Source: Amaranthus tricolor
Lineage: Eukaryota; Streptophyta; Magnoliopsida; Caryophyllales; Amaranthaceae
Direction: 5' to 3'
DNA length: 64,000 bases
NCBI RefSeq assembly: GCF_026212465.1
Contig: NC_080055.1
Coordinates: 22,283,798-22,347,797, forward strand
Below the pieces are notes generated by a model that was not told where the DNA came from, did no database searches, and worked only from the letters and a program-made list of their open reading frames with translations. Position 1 is the first letter of the stretch; every line of letters begins with the position of its first letter. This document shows positions 1-25,749 of this stretch, in pieces. The translations under genes were made by a program, and so were the position numbers.

Positions 1-173
1 GATATAAATTACATCTAAAATTCCGATCTCGCGCGAGTTATCGCTTTCTCTGCCTCAAATATCGATTCCTAGTGATTGATGGCGACTCGCTAATTTTTTT
101 GTCAGGCAAAAGAGAAAAGTCTTCGCTTTATTCTAACTTGGTGTTGTCCTCGACTTGAAGAGGAAACGACTTG

Positions 174-211
<38 letters not shown>

Positions 212-260
212 ATACAACATTTCTCGACTTATTTTGCACCACTTCATAGAGGTTTTACGG
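1..260. other. Intergenic, no gene seen
   Basis: No coding signal is seen. The only structure is a 30-base poly-T tract at 179-208. A short GC-richer stretch near 25-60 has no recognisable identity. Confidence 0.5.
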
Positions 261-580
261 GTTACGGTCCGTTTGACTAGTGATATTAAATGGTGGTAAT
301 GAGAATAATTTATAGTGTAAAATTATATTAAAAGTTTCATATTAGTCTCATGGTAATGAAATTTTGATCACAAAAAAGTTTTTTTGTTTACAAACTTCCA
401 TTACCATCTAATACCACCTCTCCCAATGGTAATGCATTGGAATGAATTTATGAAGAAAATGAGATGATTGAAGTTGAACAAGCATGACTATCATGGTAAC
501 CAAGAGATTTTTCAATCAAAATTATAGTTTTTCATTCCCATCACCACCGTTTATTACCACCTACCAAACGGGCCGTTAAG
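261..580. repeat. MITE-like element with inverted ends
   Basis: The left end (GTTACGGTCCGTTTG and onward) matches the reverse complement of the right end (accaaacgggccgttaag) over roughly 45 bases with mismatches. The element is about 320 bp and non-coding. The ends resemble the GGNCCGTTTGG termini common to plant MITEs. No clean target-site duplication is visible, so exact ends and superfamily are uncertain. A diverged relative lies at 49605-49750. Confidence 0.55.
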
Positions 581-849
581 TATTTCTCTTAGCCTTTCAC
601 CCGATAAAAAATCTATTACTATTACCATTTTACCCTATAATTCATCAAAATCCACAAAATTCTTTAGATTGATTAAAAATATGAAAAAAGGGAATATGAT
701 TAGAAATATATAAAATTAAACAAGTGTACCGACAATTATGCAAAACCAAATTGAACATTTGATTAAAATAAGAGGAAATATAACTATGAAAAATTAATAA
801 TAAGATGTGTTAAAGCAAGTGCTAATAATCTTAATGATGACGTTAACTT

Positions 850-1560
850 TAAACATATAATCGAATATGCTTTGTCTTTTACTTTGGAGAGGGTCGATGT
901 GTCGTATATGGGTGGTTTAAGGTTTGGAACGTTTGATGTTGGTTGCTTGATCGAAGCAACAAAAAAGGGGGAGTCGGTAGCTTCGCTCGACCAGTTGAGC
1001 GGACATGGCCGGATCGAGCAAGGAGTGGGTCGAGCAGAATGGTCAGAACAAGTTAGTAGCTAGTTTGAAGGCTCGCTTAATTGAGTGACGTAGTGACTCG
1101 ACCGAGCGAGAGTTGAGTAGTCATCATTGGATTCTATTTTGGTCAGAATTTGTGGTGATTATGCAATAATATGATACATTACTCTATTGTTTATTGTAAT
1201 AGTTAATTGGTGTGTTAATAAAAATGTGAAATGTGCTTTATGAGAGTAATTAAGAGGTATTTAAGAATGATACTCACCTTCCACTATAAAAGAGAGTATC
1301 ATTCATAGAATAAAGACCACCACAAACACACATATTAAGGGTAGTTTAATACAGTGTTAGAAACTTAAGTATTTTTACTTTGCTCTAGTATTTTATGATC
1401 TTAAGAAATTGCTCTCAAGATAAAGAGAGATTTATTACATTGTAATTGTTAAATTTAATTTAATAAATTACATTTGAGGGGACGTATCCAAGATACCTTA
1501 TAAAACACTTGTGTACATCTTTGCTTATATTTTTCATTAGCTTTCATTTCAAGATGGAAA
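850..1560 (+). mobile_element. Copia-type LTR fragment (solo or truncated)
   Basis: LTR-like promoter architecture is visible: a TATA box (CTATAAAAGAG) at 1284-1294 followed by a leader-like region rich in A and C. The U3-like part (about 950-1110) carries the ctcgacc/gagcg-rich motif also present in the Copia LTRs at 43.9 and 46.2 kb. No primer-binding site or coding interior is attached. Both boundaries are approximate, and the small open frame at 872-1063 is treated as chance. Confidence 0.4.
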
Positions 1561-1945
1561 TTAAGCTTAAGCTATTAGCTAAACAGCGACCAACCTCGAA
1601 TTAAATTTCAATGATTTGACCGATATTTTGGTTGGTATTAGTATATCGATGACTTCGTGTAGACTAATGACAAAATACTACTCCGTATTTGAGCTTTTTT
1701 GGTATGGGACGGGAAGCTTTACAACATTTTCCCTTACTAGTGTTTACAAGATACTTCGTATTTACTTTGAATAGACTACACAATACTATTCAATACTATC
1801 TAAAATGAGTAGTTTTAAACATTGCAACAGTTAATAAGTGTGGATCATGAAGATAAGAGCTTTTTGACTTCGTATTACATTGCTTCCTAACCTGCAAAAA
1901 GCACCAACACAACAATATATCTTTAGAGACACAAGGAATAAATGG

Positions 1946-2232
1946 GCATATACTACTCTCTAATTCATCCTAATTCATCCTAAGTGTCTTATTTGAGTTT
2001 TCGCCATTTTTACATGATCAAATGGGACCACATGTGAAAAATAAAAAGTGTAGTATTTTTGAATTTTGATAAGGATTAAATGGAGTTAGTAAGTTTAAAG
2101 TTGTTAAAAGGTTAAGTTTAATAAGGGTAAATTTGTAAAGTTAACGTACTTGAATAGAAATAAGACATTTAAGCAACTTAACCCGTTAAGGAAATGAGAC
2201 ACTTATGGTAAATAGGATGAAGTATTATGGTC
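1946..2232. repeat. Stowaway-like MITE
   Basis: The left end (ctctaattcatcc ... taagtgtcttatttgag) is the inverted complement of the right end (gaaatgagacacttatgg ... aggatgaag). The interior is non-coding and AT-rich. The ends are typical of the CTCCCTCC-type Stowaway consensus, with a duplicated aattcatcct at the left end. Boundaries are good to about 10 bases. Confidence 0.5.
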
Positions 2233-3470
2233 AAGAGAGCCACATCAACAGTAAAAACCTAACACCAGATCATTAGGGCGACCCTAAGATTTGTAAGGGC
2301 CAGTGCAAAACATAACTTTGAAATATACTATTATAGATCCTTAACTGTTAACTGTTAAAGCGTCAATTATTTTTAGTATTTTTGGATATGCCCCGGGCAC
2401 AGAACCCTCTTGCCGCCTTATAGGGTCGACCTTGCAGATCAGAACTTGTACAACTTGATAATTTGATTTTGCACTAGCCATATACTTAGGCTCGCATTAT
2501 TCTTACAAGGCTTGTTAAAGGCATACAACAACGGTAAAATATTTAATCAAAGTCGGTTATCATTTGATTAATGTTTAAGTTAAACTCTTCTTATAGATGT
2601 TGGGTGGTGTGGGAAAAAATGTCCTAATGTTCAAGTGTAAAAATATAGTTCAGTATTTAGGGCAATCACAATTATGTTAAATGTATTTTATGGGTTCTGT
2701 TTTAGCCCATAAATTTTTTTATTGTTTTGAAAAATGGGTATGTAGTAAGCTGAGGTGAAGCTGCAATCTTTAAAAATAAGGTTGTATTAAGTCGAGTGTT
2801 TGTGTGACAAAAGGTGGCCTTGTGGTCAACAAAGAATTTTTGTTGAGAAGTGCATCGATAAGATTGCGACAACTGCCCAGTGCCCAATTCTGTAAGATAT
2901 AAATTAGGTGTTAAGGCAAATACAGGTTCAGCAGCAACTAAGCAAAGCAAAACGCCGTAAAAGAAATAAGAATTATTTATTTTTAATATTAATTTTTGAG
3001 GGGCTTTTTTTTTGGACTAGGCTCCAAAATCTCAAAAGACGGCCTGATGACTAAAAGGACATTGCAAAGTGTATGCTCTACTTAGTCCATAAAACTGAAG
3101 TATTATGGTGATGTATGTTCGAGCCACACAATTGGCTCGAGATGTTTTGTTTGCAAGTTTATGAAGTCTGTCGTGTGAAGTAATGACTAATGACTAATGA
3201 CTAATGACTAATGACATGTTTGTTGGTTAGTGTTGGCATCTTGAAATGTACCGACTTTAGTGTTGAAGTTATGCAAGTGATAATTGCCTAGTGTGCATAA
3301 ATATAGTTGTAAAATTATGGCAATATGGCATCTTAAAATTGATATATTGGTCATTTTAAAATCCGGCACAAACCCGCCACAAGCCAACTTGGAACTGACT
3401 CGACACAACCAGAAACCCGCCAGCCAGACCGTGTTGGCGGTTTCTCGTTTAGACAGATCTAGTGAAGTGG
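2233..3470. other. Intergenic, with a heptamer tandem repeat
   Basis: No gene is supported. A perfect tandem repeat of TAATGAC (five units) lies at 3181-3215. The remaining short open frames on both strands have no recognisable domains or splice context. Confidence 0.5.
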
Positions 3471-3476
3471 GATAAA

Positions 3477-6400
3477 TTAAGAACCTGAATATGTTGATTT
3501 CCGATTGCTCCGGCGAACTGCCTGCTTCTTTTGCTCCTGAAGTACTGGGGTTTGAGGAGATATAACAGTCGCCTTACGTGCAACATCCTTCGAAAACTGA
3601 TCCCCTGGCCGCTTTTCAATCACTGGATTTTCAGGTACTATTTTGTTCTGCCAGGCACTTTTACTTGATAAAACTGTACCGCTTACCCTTATGAACTGCA
3701 ATTCCTTTTCTATACACATAAGCAGAATAGGAAGAATAGCTCAGCATATGCATATAGTAATCAACTTAACACAAAAGCATACTAAAAGAGTCTTGTTCTT
3801 CAAACGAAATCTAGAAGTAGCAAATCGAATAACTCTTCTCTTAATTGAATTGGTTTAAAACTTTCACTAAAATAACAAGTCTCTACACCGATTTAAATTC
3901 TCCGACTACCCAAAATTGGTCAGTGAATTCGTTGACTGTTTTTCTGACTTACCATGCCTAGTCGAAATTTTGGACTAAATTTCGACCAATTTATGAGAAG
4001 TCTGAAAGTTTGACAAGATTTTGGACTACCGTCACTAAAACTTTGGACTGCCATATGATTCATCGGAATTTTCGCGGATTCCAAATTGGATTAATGTGTA
4101 AAATTTCCTGCCCTTTATTTCCCAGCACTTTCCGACTAACCACCGACCATTTGATTAGTCAGAGAAATTCCAACCAACCAAACATTCAATTGCTAGTCGG
4201 ATTCTTTGCCAACTTAATGATGCCGGTCACTTGTCAAATTACACGCACAATACTAATTAGTTTAAGACAAAAGGAAAATGGAAAAAAGACAGTCCACCTG
4301 CATTTTGGTCATTTTCATGTTACAGCATGAGTTCTTCTTTGCGAGGTTTAAGTATTTCCGACTTGTCACAATTTCCTTGAAAACTAGTCGAAAATTGTGT
4401 ATAGTTTTCTGACGAATTGTTGGTCGAAGTTCCTACCGACTTTCCGACTACTCTAAGCTAATTGGAAAATTCCGACATATTTCCTACCAAAATTGTTTTG
4501 CAATTAAATTTATTCCGATCAACCAAAATAGTCCCTAAATGTATTGCCCTACACCAACTATTTACCTATCTTCTTGGGTTGTTAATGTTGGGACCTTTTA
4601 TGTAGTGCCTGTATAAATTAAAGATCTCAAGGAAAAACATATAAATTTCTACCTAGTTCGCTGAACATGAGCAATTAAATTGTTATGATTTTACAAGTAT
4701 CAAATTGTAATTGATCTATTGCTTTTAACCGGTGAAGGTAAGAAAGAAAAGCCCTCGATAGATATTAGGTATGATTTTTGCGAGTTAAATGGAATCAATT
4801 AATACACATTAGTACTATAGGGTAGCATAGGGAAATTTTACCTCGAGTAGGAGAAACGACGGTTTTTACAGCAATATCATCGTGATATTGAGTACGTTCA
4901 AGCGGAGCATACATGTACGTATCAGATTTTAGGTAATCCATCAGCTTATGCTTGAATACTTTGTCCTTATTACTCAAAATGGCTTTATTGCCTATATCCA
5001 ATCCTGTAAAATTTAAAAGTTAAAACATATATATTGACAATTGAAGGCGTTTTCTTTTTCTAAAAAAAATGTCCTTAAATAATTATCATAATATCTAAGA
5101 TAAATTTATGTTTAAGAGAATTACTTAATGGCTAGTAAAATGGTATCTAGCATACTACCAAACACCTATTTGACTTTTGGCACTAAAAGATGATAAATCA
5201 TGATTTTTGTTATATTTTTTCATGAAAACAAATTTCATATGGGCCAAATCAGACATTTTAGACCTCTAAAAAGCCCATTTCATGTTTCAAGCCGAAGTAA
5301 TCAACTGTTTCTCCCATATGTCAAAACAAAAAAAAGCTCAAACTCCCCTCCAAACCCAAACTCGCTACATCATCATCAAACCATCACAAATTCCCATCAT
5401 ATCCTGAAATCACTACTCTTCTGTCCCATTTAATTTATTTCATTTTCATTTTAATCTATCTCGTTAAATTTGTTATATTTTTATTTTTAAATGATGCCCC
5501 TACATTTGATTTTATAATCTCTATTATTTCTAAAGTCCATTATTTGCTACATTTTTATTTTTAAATGATGCCCCACATTTGATTTTATATTCTCTATCAT
5601 TTCTAAAGTCCATTGTATCTAATTTCTTAATTTGGATTGAAAACGCAAATAAAAACTAAATGTATGACACAAGAGTATTCATTATACATCAACTCAAAAA
5701 GTTTACTCTTTCTTGCTAGTCAACAATATATATTTCTCTCTGTTTTTATTGCTACATTTACATGCGCATCAATTAAGAAAAAGTGGGTACAATATATCAA
5801 CTACAATTATATCCTCTATTTTAATTCTTTTTTAATTCTTAATTGAAGAGGGAAAAAAGTTAAAGTGAGGTATAGAGTAGATTAAAAATAGGTAAAGTAA
5901 ATATTTATATGATTATTTTATTACTAAAAATAAAAATACAGCCACTAACATGAAATTGTCAAAATTAGAAAATATAGGAGGAAGTATTACTCTAGCTAAA
6001 TTTGCTAAATTATTTTACACTTCTTTCCTTGATTTAGAATTTCATATACTTCCACATATTAAGCAAGTGCGTTTCAACTTTTACGTTCCTGCAGAAATAT
6101 GAAATTTAAAAAGAAAAACTCATTTTTCAAATAAAAGAGCTACTCTCATGAGAAACTATCTAAACGTACTCATATTCTCATAATTTTGTATTAAATGTAC
6201 GATTAATAATAATAAATTAATAGAATATCCAACAAATATAAATATTAAATATGAAAATTGCAATTTTGTTATTTTGTTAGAGCACTTTTATTTAATGATC
6301 TCTCAGCACTTTTCTTTTCTACAACGGCAAATTTTGTGTGGACATATTTTTATAGATTTATCTCATCAACAAGAAAAGAAAAAATTTGTTCACTACTTTC

Positions 6401-6750
6401 TCCCTCATACTTCTTTTACTATACCTCTTCTTTTTACTTTCTTACTTTTATTTTAAAATTTATTTTGAATGGTAAGACCATTGTGAGTGTGATATTATAA
6501 GAAATAAAAAATAAAAATAAAAATAATAACCTCTAAAAGAGAGAAAAACATTACCAAAATCAGAGGAAGCAGGTGGCGGGGCAGGACATGATATAATGTG
6601 GGAATAAAAATAAGAATTAGAGTTGAGATAATCAACAATTTCATGTAAAGTAATGCTAAATCTCTTGTTCTTCTTCCTAATAATCTTGTTCTTCTTAATT
6701 GCCTTCAAAGGCTTTCTATTTTTAATTCCCATGTTATTCTTTCCCTCCAT
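3477..6750 (-). CDS. Three-exon gene, uncharacterised basic plant protein (184 aa)
   Basis: Predicted exons on the minus strand are 6750-6555, 5003-4842 and 3673-3477. All have GT donors and AG acceptors, and the phases agree (1, 1), giving 184 residues and a TGA... or TAA-type stop at the end of exon 3. The N-terminus is very lysine/arginine-rich (residues 8-30, likely nuclear targeting). A motif of the form DYLxSxxYxY occurs twice, near residues 40-49 and 88-97, the second reading MDYLKSDTYMYAPL. This suggests an internal duplication. The C-terminus is again basic (RRSNRK). I do not recognise the family with certainty; no enzyme motif is visible. Intron 1 (1.55 kb) holds a 75-bp tandem duplication, and intron 2 (1.17 kb) holds a CACTA-like relic. 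The acceptor at 3673 was chosen because it is the only one that keeps the frame open. Start: first ATG after a TATA/G-box region. Confidence 0.6.
3865..4607. mobile_element. Degenerate CACTA-like element in intron 2
   Basis: The element begins CACTAAAATAACAAG and ends TATGTAGTG, the CACTA/TAGTG terminal pattern. The interior is non-coding and full of short TCCGACTA/TTGGTCGGA-type subterminal motifs, shared with the element at 19263-20115. The 3-base flanks do not match (TTT versus CCT), so the ends or the insertion site have decayed. Confidence 0.45.
5475..5615. repeat. Tandem duplication, about 75 bp x 2
   Basis: Two adjacent copies of a unit containing atttttaaatgatgcccc and ctaaagtccatt occur at about 5475-5549 and 5550-5615, with few differences. 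It lies inside intron 1 of the 184-residue protein gene and is non-coding. Confidence 0.7.
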
Positions 6751-6907
6751 TGATTGATTTTTAAGAGTTTTGTATGTAGGATGTATATGTTTTTGGTGTT
6801 TGCGTTAGTAAAGCGTAGGAAATAATGCAATTATTCTTTGGAGAGGATTTGTGAAGAGGGTGTTTTGATGATTGACATGTTCAACTCTTTGCATGTTAAT
6901 AACATCA

Positions 6908-6935
6908 CACGTGTACCTTTCTTTTTATACGTGTC
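6908..6935 (-). promoter_or_regulatory. Candidate TATA box with G-box/ABRE-like sites
   Basis: On the minus strand, TATAAAAA (6929-6922) is overlapped upstream by GACACGT (6935-6929) and followed by the G-box CACGTG (6913-6908) within ACACGTGT. This is about 170 bases upstream of the ATG at 6750, a plausible core promoter. The G-box core is the binding site of bZIP/bHLH factors; its use here is inferred. Confidence 0.4.
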
Positions 6936-7262
6936 ATTCACAAATTACATTTTCCTCAATAAATACTTATTTTGCCTCATTAGAATTAAAGAAAAAATAA
7001 ATAATGATAATAAATAAAAAAATATATAAATTGTGTGGATGAAATTAAAAAAATAAAAATGTATGTATGAGATTAAAGAAAATTAGTAGGCTATTTAAAA
7101 ATAATACAAATTAAGTAGAACGAATTAAAATTATACATAATGCAAATTGAGTAGGATAAATGAAGCAGTACTACTACTCTTCATAATATTTTATTTTGAG
7201 TAAATTTTAATAGTTATATTCGAAAATTTTCATTTTATAAAGTTTTTTATAATTGGTTTTAG

Positions 7263-7265
<3 letters not shown>

Positions 7266-7350
<85 letters not shown>
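7266..7350. repeat. (TA)n microsatellite
   Basis: About 42 uninterrupted TA units. It lies about 0.35 kb upstream of the promoter of the 184-residue protein gene. Confidence 0.97.
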
Positions 7351-7352
<2 letters not shown>

Positions 7353-8094
7353 TATTGGTCCATTAGAATAATTCAGATAAAAATCGTAAATCAAATCAAT
7401 TTGAGTCGAATAAAAATTAACACTCTAACAAACAAATATAAGCCTTAATCAATAATTATAGTTTTAGTTTTTCATTCCTAATTTTAATATCATGATTTTT
7501 ATTTTAAAAATTTATTGTTTGTTTTAAAAGTAAATTGCTTTAGATTAGACTTAAACAGTTTAAACTGAATTAATCTGGTTTGGATTGTGACTATTTGATT
7601 GGATTTAGATTGAGAAATAGAAAATCAATTTAAATTTTGGTTTTCTTTGGTTTAACATAAAAATCAAACTGAACTATTACCGATTAATGCTTACCCACAT
7701 AATAAAATTAGAAGTTGATAAATTTCATAATTGACTCAATCTGTATTTTCTAATTTCAATGTAAAACCCTCGACGATTACATTTATTAATTATTGTGTAA
7801 AATATTAAAAGTAACCAAAATCATAACATAGATGGAGTAATGAATTTCTGTGCGATACTAATGCATTATTTCCTTCGAGAGTTATTTTTAGATTGGTATA
7901 TACTATACTTAAAAGACAGACAACTAATGCATAGTAGAATACCAATACACTCGATCACTACATTTTAAAAGTATATTAATACACTTTTTGAAACTACAAT
8001 AAAAGCTTTTTTCGCCTGCGGAAGTAATTACTGGTTATGTTGAGAGAGAACATTTCGAAAATTATAGCGAGACAGAGAATTGAGAAATTTGAAA
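7351..8094. other. AT-rich intergenic DNA
   Basis: No gene, RNA or clear element is seen. The sequence is AT-rich with chance short frames only. Confidence 0.5.
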
Positions 8095-8330
8095 ATGAAA
8101 TCAAATATTTCAATTATGTTTTATGGTGTGATTTGAGTGCATATTTGATGTGTACATTCATGAGTGACTGTTAGGTTGAAATCTTATGGGAGTGTGTGGG
8201 TGTATTAAGTTGGTGACTTAATATATGTGATTGAATGTGGAGATTAAGTGTATGGATTGATGCATGAGTTACTTGGGTGTATTGATTGAGGCACTTAATC
8301 AATGATTTTATCAAGGAGCCTGATTGAAGC
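8095..8330 (+). mobile_element. Copia LTR fragment
   Basis: The sequence resembles the start of the minus-strand Copia LTR at 46447: motifs tggtgtgatttgagtgca, tgtacattcatgagtgac and gattaagtgtatggattgatg match the 37028-37430 and 44.1/46.4 kb copies with many substitutions. It is truncated, with no interior attached. Confidence 0.5.
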
Positions 8331-8884
8331 CGGTGAATAAAAAAAATTAAAAACTGTAATTTTAAGGGTGTCTATTATATATGTGTTAACGTTTTCAAGC
8401 TTGATTACATATTTACATTTGAGCTTTTGCATCTTCGTGTTAGACATCCATTCAATCATGTTCTAAAGTTAATTCTAGCCATTAAAAGTATTCATGCTCC
8501 TATTCAAAAGAAATTGTATTAAGCTTGTTAAGTATGTCCTCAAGCTAAACAAAGTCAAAATAGTTTCCATATTAGAGATACAAAAGGTACTAGAGTACGA
8601 ATAGAGCTATTCAAATCTAACCCGACCCGAAAATCCGATTAGGAATCGAAAATTATCCGACTCGAAAAAAATGTTAATTTTTTAGGTTTACCGAACCGGC
8701 GTTATCCGAACCGATACTGCACTCGAACCGTTTGATAACTGAAAAGGGCAAAATCGAACTCGAACTGCAACCGAATTTTATAACCGACATATAAACGTTA
8801 ACCGATGTTACCCGAACTCAACAATGATCGACCCGAGTCAAATCCGACCTGAATTATGCACGTAATCGAATGCAACCTGACTAA

Positions 8885-9010
8885 AACCGATTAAGATCGA
8901 ACTGTTTTTAACCCAAACTGATACAAATCCGAAGCGATTATTAATCGAACTATTTTTAACCCGAACTGATACAAACCCAAACCGATTATTAATCGAACTA
9001 TTATAAATCC
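8885..9010. repeat. Tandem repeat, CCGA-rich, about 54-bp unit
   Basis: Between two and three degenerate units carry the motifs attaatcgaactattt and acccgaactgatacaaa. They form part of the left subterminal region of the hAT-like element. Confidence 0.6.
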
Positions 9011-9324
9011 GAATCAATTTTTCACCTAATTTCAGCAAATTAGGTCCAATTTCAGTTTTCTAATTATGATTTTTTGAACATTTGAAAACTAATTTCTAAT
9101 ATTGAAACATTGTAAACAAGATTATATATAAATAAATTAGATTCCCCATGATATTGATATCAATCATAAACCAAATAAGCACATTACAAAAACCTTAGAA
9201 ACATACTGAAGTGGAACAATACAAAAATTTAGATGTTTCTTCAACACTTCAATCTAGACTTATCTTGCTTTTTATTGCTAATTAATAATTATATATTTCA
9301 TGTTAGTAATCCACCAATTCTTCA

Positions 9325-9545
9325 AGCTTTAAACCCCAAAAATTTACATTCATCACTTATACATCCACCAAATTTAAATATACAAATATCAAGTTTTTAA
9401 CCCCAAAAATTTACATTCATCACTTATGCATCCACCAAATTTAAATATACAAATATCAAGTTTTTTACCCCAAAAATTTACATCCATTCACTTATACATC
9501 CACCTAATGTAAATATACAAATATCAAGTTTTTAACCCAAAAATT
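9325..9545. repeat. Tandem repeat, three units of about 73 bp
   Basis: Three adjacent copies are seen of a unit containing accccaaaaatttacat, cacttatacatccacc and aaatatacaaatatcaag. The third is the most diverged. Non-coding, inside the hAT-like element. Confidence 0.85.
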
Positions 9546-11889
9546 AACATTCCATCAGCAACAACTTGTCTAGGGTTTGGGTTCACATTCCTTGGAGTGG
9601 ATACACTAGTTTGTAACTCTTCAAACGCTGTTGATTTCAACAAAAATAATACACATGCTAGTAATCTATCTCAATATTGAACACAATGCAAAACAATGAT
9701 AAAGTACACAAAACATATAAGGTACTTGAACCATTAGATTAACAAATTACTCGTGTTAGAAATATTGTCAAATTCAAAACCATTAGCTTCATTTGCCTCA
9801 TTAGCATTTATCTTCCTACAATTAAGAATGAGAGATTGAACAAATTCAAAACCATCTTCAAATTTTAAAAGAAGTATTGAACATTGTTTAAACAAAATCA
9901 TACACTAATATATATTCAAGATTACTAATACAAACTATCTTATACTTCTCCAAATAATAAGCTATTAAAAATGAGTGACAAAGAAAAAATTTAGTCAACA
10001 ATATTCAAAATCAATTTACATAAAGAACGAACAAAAAATTACAGTACAACAAAAATTTTTTGTCTTGATTATGAAGCACTCCAACTTCTCAGATTATCAA
10101 GCACTTCTTACATTTATTAACTTAAGCATATGATCTTCTACTCAAAAAAAAGCATATCATCTTCTTCCATTAAGAAACAACAACAGTACAACAATGGTTT
10201 AGAAATTCTTAATTGGTAATGCTTAATTTCATTATTTTTAATAAACTCCAAATTATCTTCTAGATATGGCTCAAAGCACATATATCTAAAATCAAGAAAT
10301 ATTCAATAATTCAACTATTCAAGATAAACAAATACCTTAACAAACACATTAACAATAACAAAGATTCAATCACTCAAAAAACATTAAAAAAAAATCAAGA
10401 AACAACATTCTAATAAAATTCAAGAATCAAAATTAAGAATAAAGATTAGAACAACAAGATTAAGAATTTAAGATTAAGATTAAGATTAGGATTAAGAGTG
10501 AAAATACCTAAAAAATCAAAAATTTGATTTTTAGGGTTTTTGTAAAGAGGACAGTCGACCCTCGACAGCAGCGTGGCAGGCAGTGAGGCGTGAGCAGCGC
10601 CTGGGCCACCGACGGCAGGCAGTCACGGTGAGGGTGGCAGGCGGCAGGCGGCAGGGGCTGAATGATATTGGGTTATTTTTTTTCAGAGTAGAGAGAAGGG
10701 GAATAATGTAGTGTTTTGAAGTTCATTGCTATTCTGAAAGTTGTGTTTTCACCCCCTAGAAATCAAAGAAGATCATTTTCTTAAAATTTTTTTTTAATTT
10801 CCTTTTTTTTATCAAATGAGAGTGACGTGTCAATTTCTTTACCGCTGATCTGATATTAGCATTATAAATAACGTCTAAAACACCTTATCCGTGTGCTATC
10901 TTAGTAACCAATAACATTTTGTGCAAGTACAACTCATGGATTGCTAAGATGGTAAGATCTCACACGTCTATATACAAAGATCAACGACTTAGAATAAGTG
11001 ATGTATCAATTGAGTAATATATTCATCAAATTGGACAATTAGTTATCTAAAATAATTTATTTCAGTAATATAAATATTGTATATCAAATATTAAATATTT
11101 TTATTATTGAATTTGGTCAAATTGCATAATTTAGGCTATTTAATTCAAAGTAACAAAAAAGGTGGAGTATTAGTTTCATTTACTGTAATAGATCGAATTA
11201 CAATAAGTGAACTTTGAATTACGATCGATTATTAATAGCCTATAAATTACTTTAGTTTAGAGTATTTAAGATCAGTAATAAGTAATAACGTTGAGTTAAC
11301 TGTCAATGATAGTCTATAACTACAAGATAGTTTTTATTAGTTTTTATTAGTTTCATTCACTCCAATAGGTCTAGTTTCGAACATTATTAAGCTTTAAATT
11401 AAATACGATCAATTATTAGTGTAATAGATTTATTAGTTTAAAGTATTCAAGGTCACTAATAAGTAATAAGTATAAATACATAATATCATATAAAATGGTT
11501 ATGATTACTTGATTAATCTAATTCACTTTATTATAATAAGTTTTAATTATCAAACTTAGAAATACGATCGATTATTAGTGTAATAGAGTAATGTAAATTC
11601 TAATAGCTTATACTCCCTCTAATAAAAAACAAATGTCTCATTTGGAATTTGCATAAATTCTCCCTCTAGTAATATATTCTAGATTTCTAATAAGTTAATA
11701 ACAAGCCTAAAAAGAAATCGAGAGAATTACTCTAAATTGGAGGGACTATTAGTTTAGAATACTCAATAACACTAATAAGACTAAGTATGTAATAGCCTAT
11801 AAGATAGTTTAGATTATTGTTATTCAATCAAACAAATCGAGTTTTAATATTCAATCAAATATCAAAAGTAGCAACATGATGCATTGTTA

Positions 11890-12091
<202 letters not shown>

Positions 12092-12825
12092 GAAATAAAT
12101 TGATCTGCCATATCTGATAAAATAATTGGTAATTACTTTTTGTAAGTAAATGAGCATACATCAATTAAAAACCCGACTATTAACTTATTTCGATATTGAC
12201 CCGATCAATAGTTGTCCGTAACCGATAACTACTCGAAAAATAAAGCTCGAACCCGATTTGTGCCCGAAAAAAGCGAACTAATGTTAGACCGATGACAACC
12301 CGAGGTCGATTGACACGCGACTCGAATTTCAACCGATAACAAACCAGTTTGTACCTGATAATGCGAACAACCGTTGTTAAACCGACCCGTAACTAATCCA
12401 TCTGACCCAAGTTTGACCCGTTGTTGCATACAACCGAAAATTTACCGATTCGAAATCCGACCGAGCCGAATTATACCCGTCCGAAACCGACCCGATGACC
12501 CCAATGAACACCTCTAAGTATGAAGAAGAAGAATTCATGCCTACCTTCATTAAAACAAATATCTTGATTCATGAAGTTGATTCAAATCTTTAAAAACATA
12601 TTAAAGCAGTGACATTATTACCGTTGTAATTCAAATTTAATATTTATAATGCTATTTTATATATAATAATTTTGTTTTTAAATACTACATACAATCGATG
12701 AATGAATACTAAAACAACATATTCTTAAAAAAAGAAAATTAATAGAAAAGTAATTACTTTTCCAAGAAAAAATGGATGTGTGAATGAATAGAAACATAAG
12801 GATTTTTCCATTAGTTTCAATAATT

Positions 12826-25401
<12,576 letters not shown>

Positions 25402-25682
25402 TGTTTTGCTTCCCCTACCTTTTTTTTATATGAAATGATGGTTGAATTAACAAAATTTCTAAAGCCTTTAAGTTACCAAAATATAATAATAGAAAAACCC
25501 AAAAACTTTCTCTTTTTGTGAGTGTAGTTCCACCAAGAAAGGAAAGAAACAACAAAAGTGAGACCAAAATGCGAGGTTTGTGAATTAAAAAAGAATTGCT
25601 AAAAAGATAAGATAATAATTAATAGTATTTAGCAAGAGAGAAGGAAGTATGTTTCTTTAACCAATAATAATGACTTTTTTTT

Positions 25683-25699
25683 AAGAAGTTTTATAGGAG
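25683..25699 (-). promoter_or_regulatory. Candidate TATA box of CER3
   Basis: CTCCTATAAAACTTC on the minus strand, about 290 bases upstream of the ATG. It would leave a long 5' leader of about 250 bases. The pyrimidine-rich stretch between (25500-25560) fits a leader. Other TA-rich stretches closer to the ATG (near 25475) could serve instead. Confidence 0.3.
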
Positions 25700-25749
25700 T
25701 AGAAAATATGATATACAAGTTGTGCCTTAGATGTAAATACTAAAACCCA

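Noticed and set aside
872..1063. 63-residue open frame
   Set aside because: It lies within an LTR-like region with no domain and no splice context.
3673..3719. Alternative acceptor at about 3694 for exon 3 of the small gene
   Set aside because: With the upstream phase it runs into a stop after about 11 codons. The acceptor at 3673 keeps the frame open to the natural stop.
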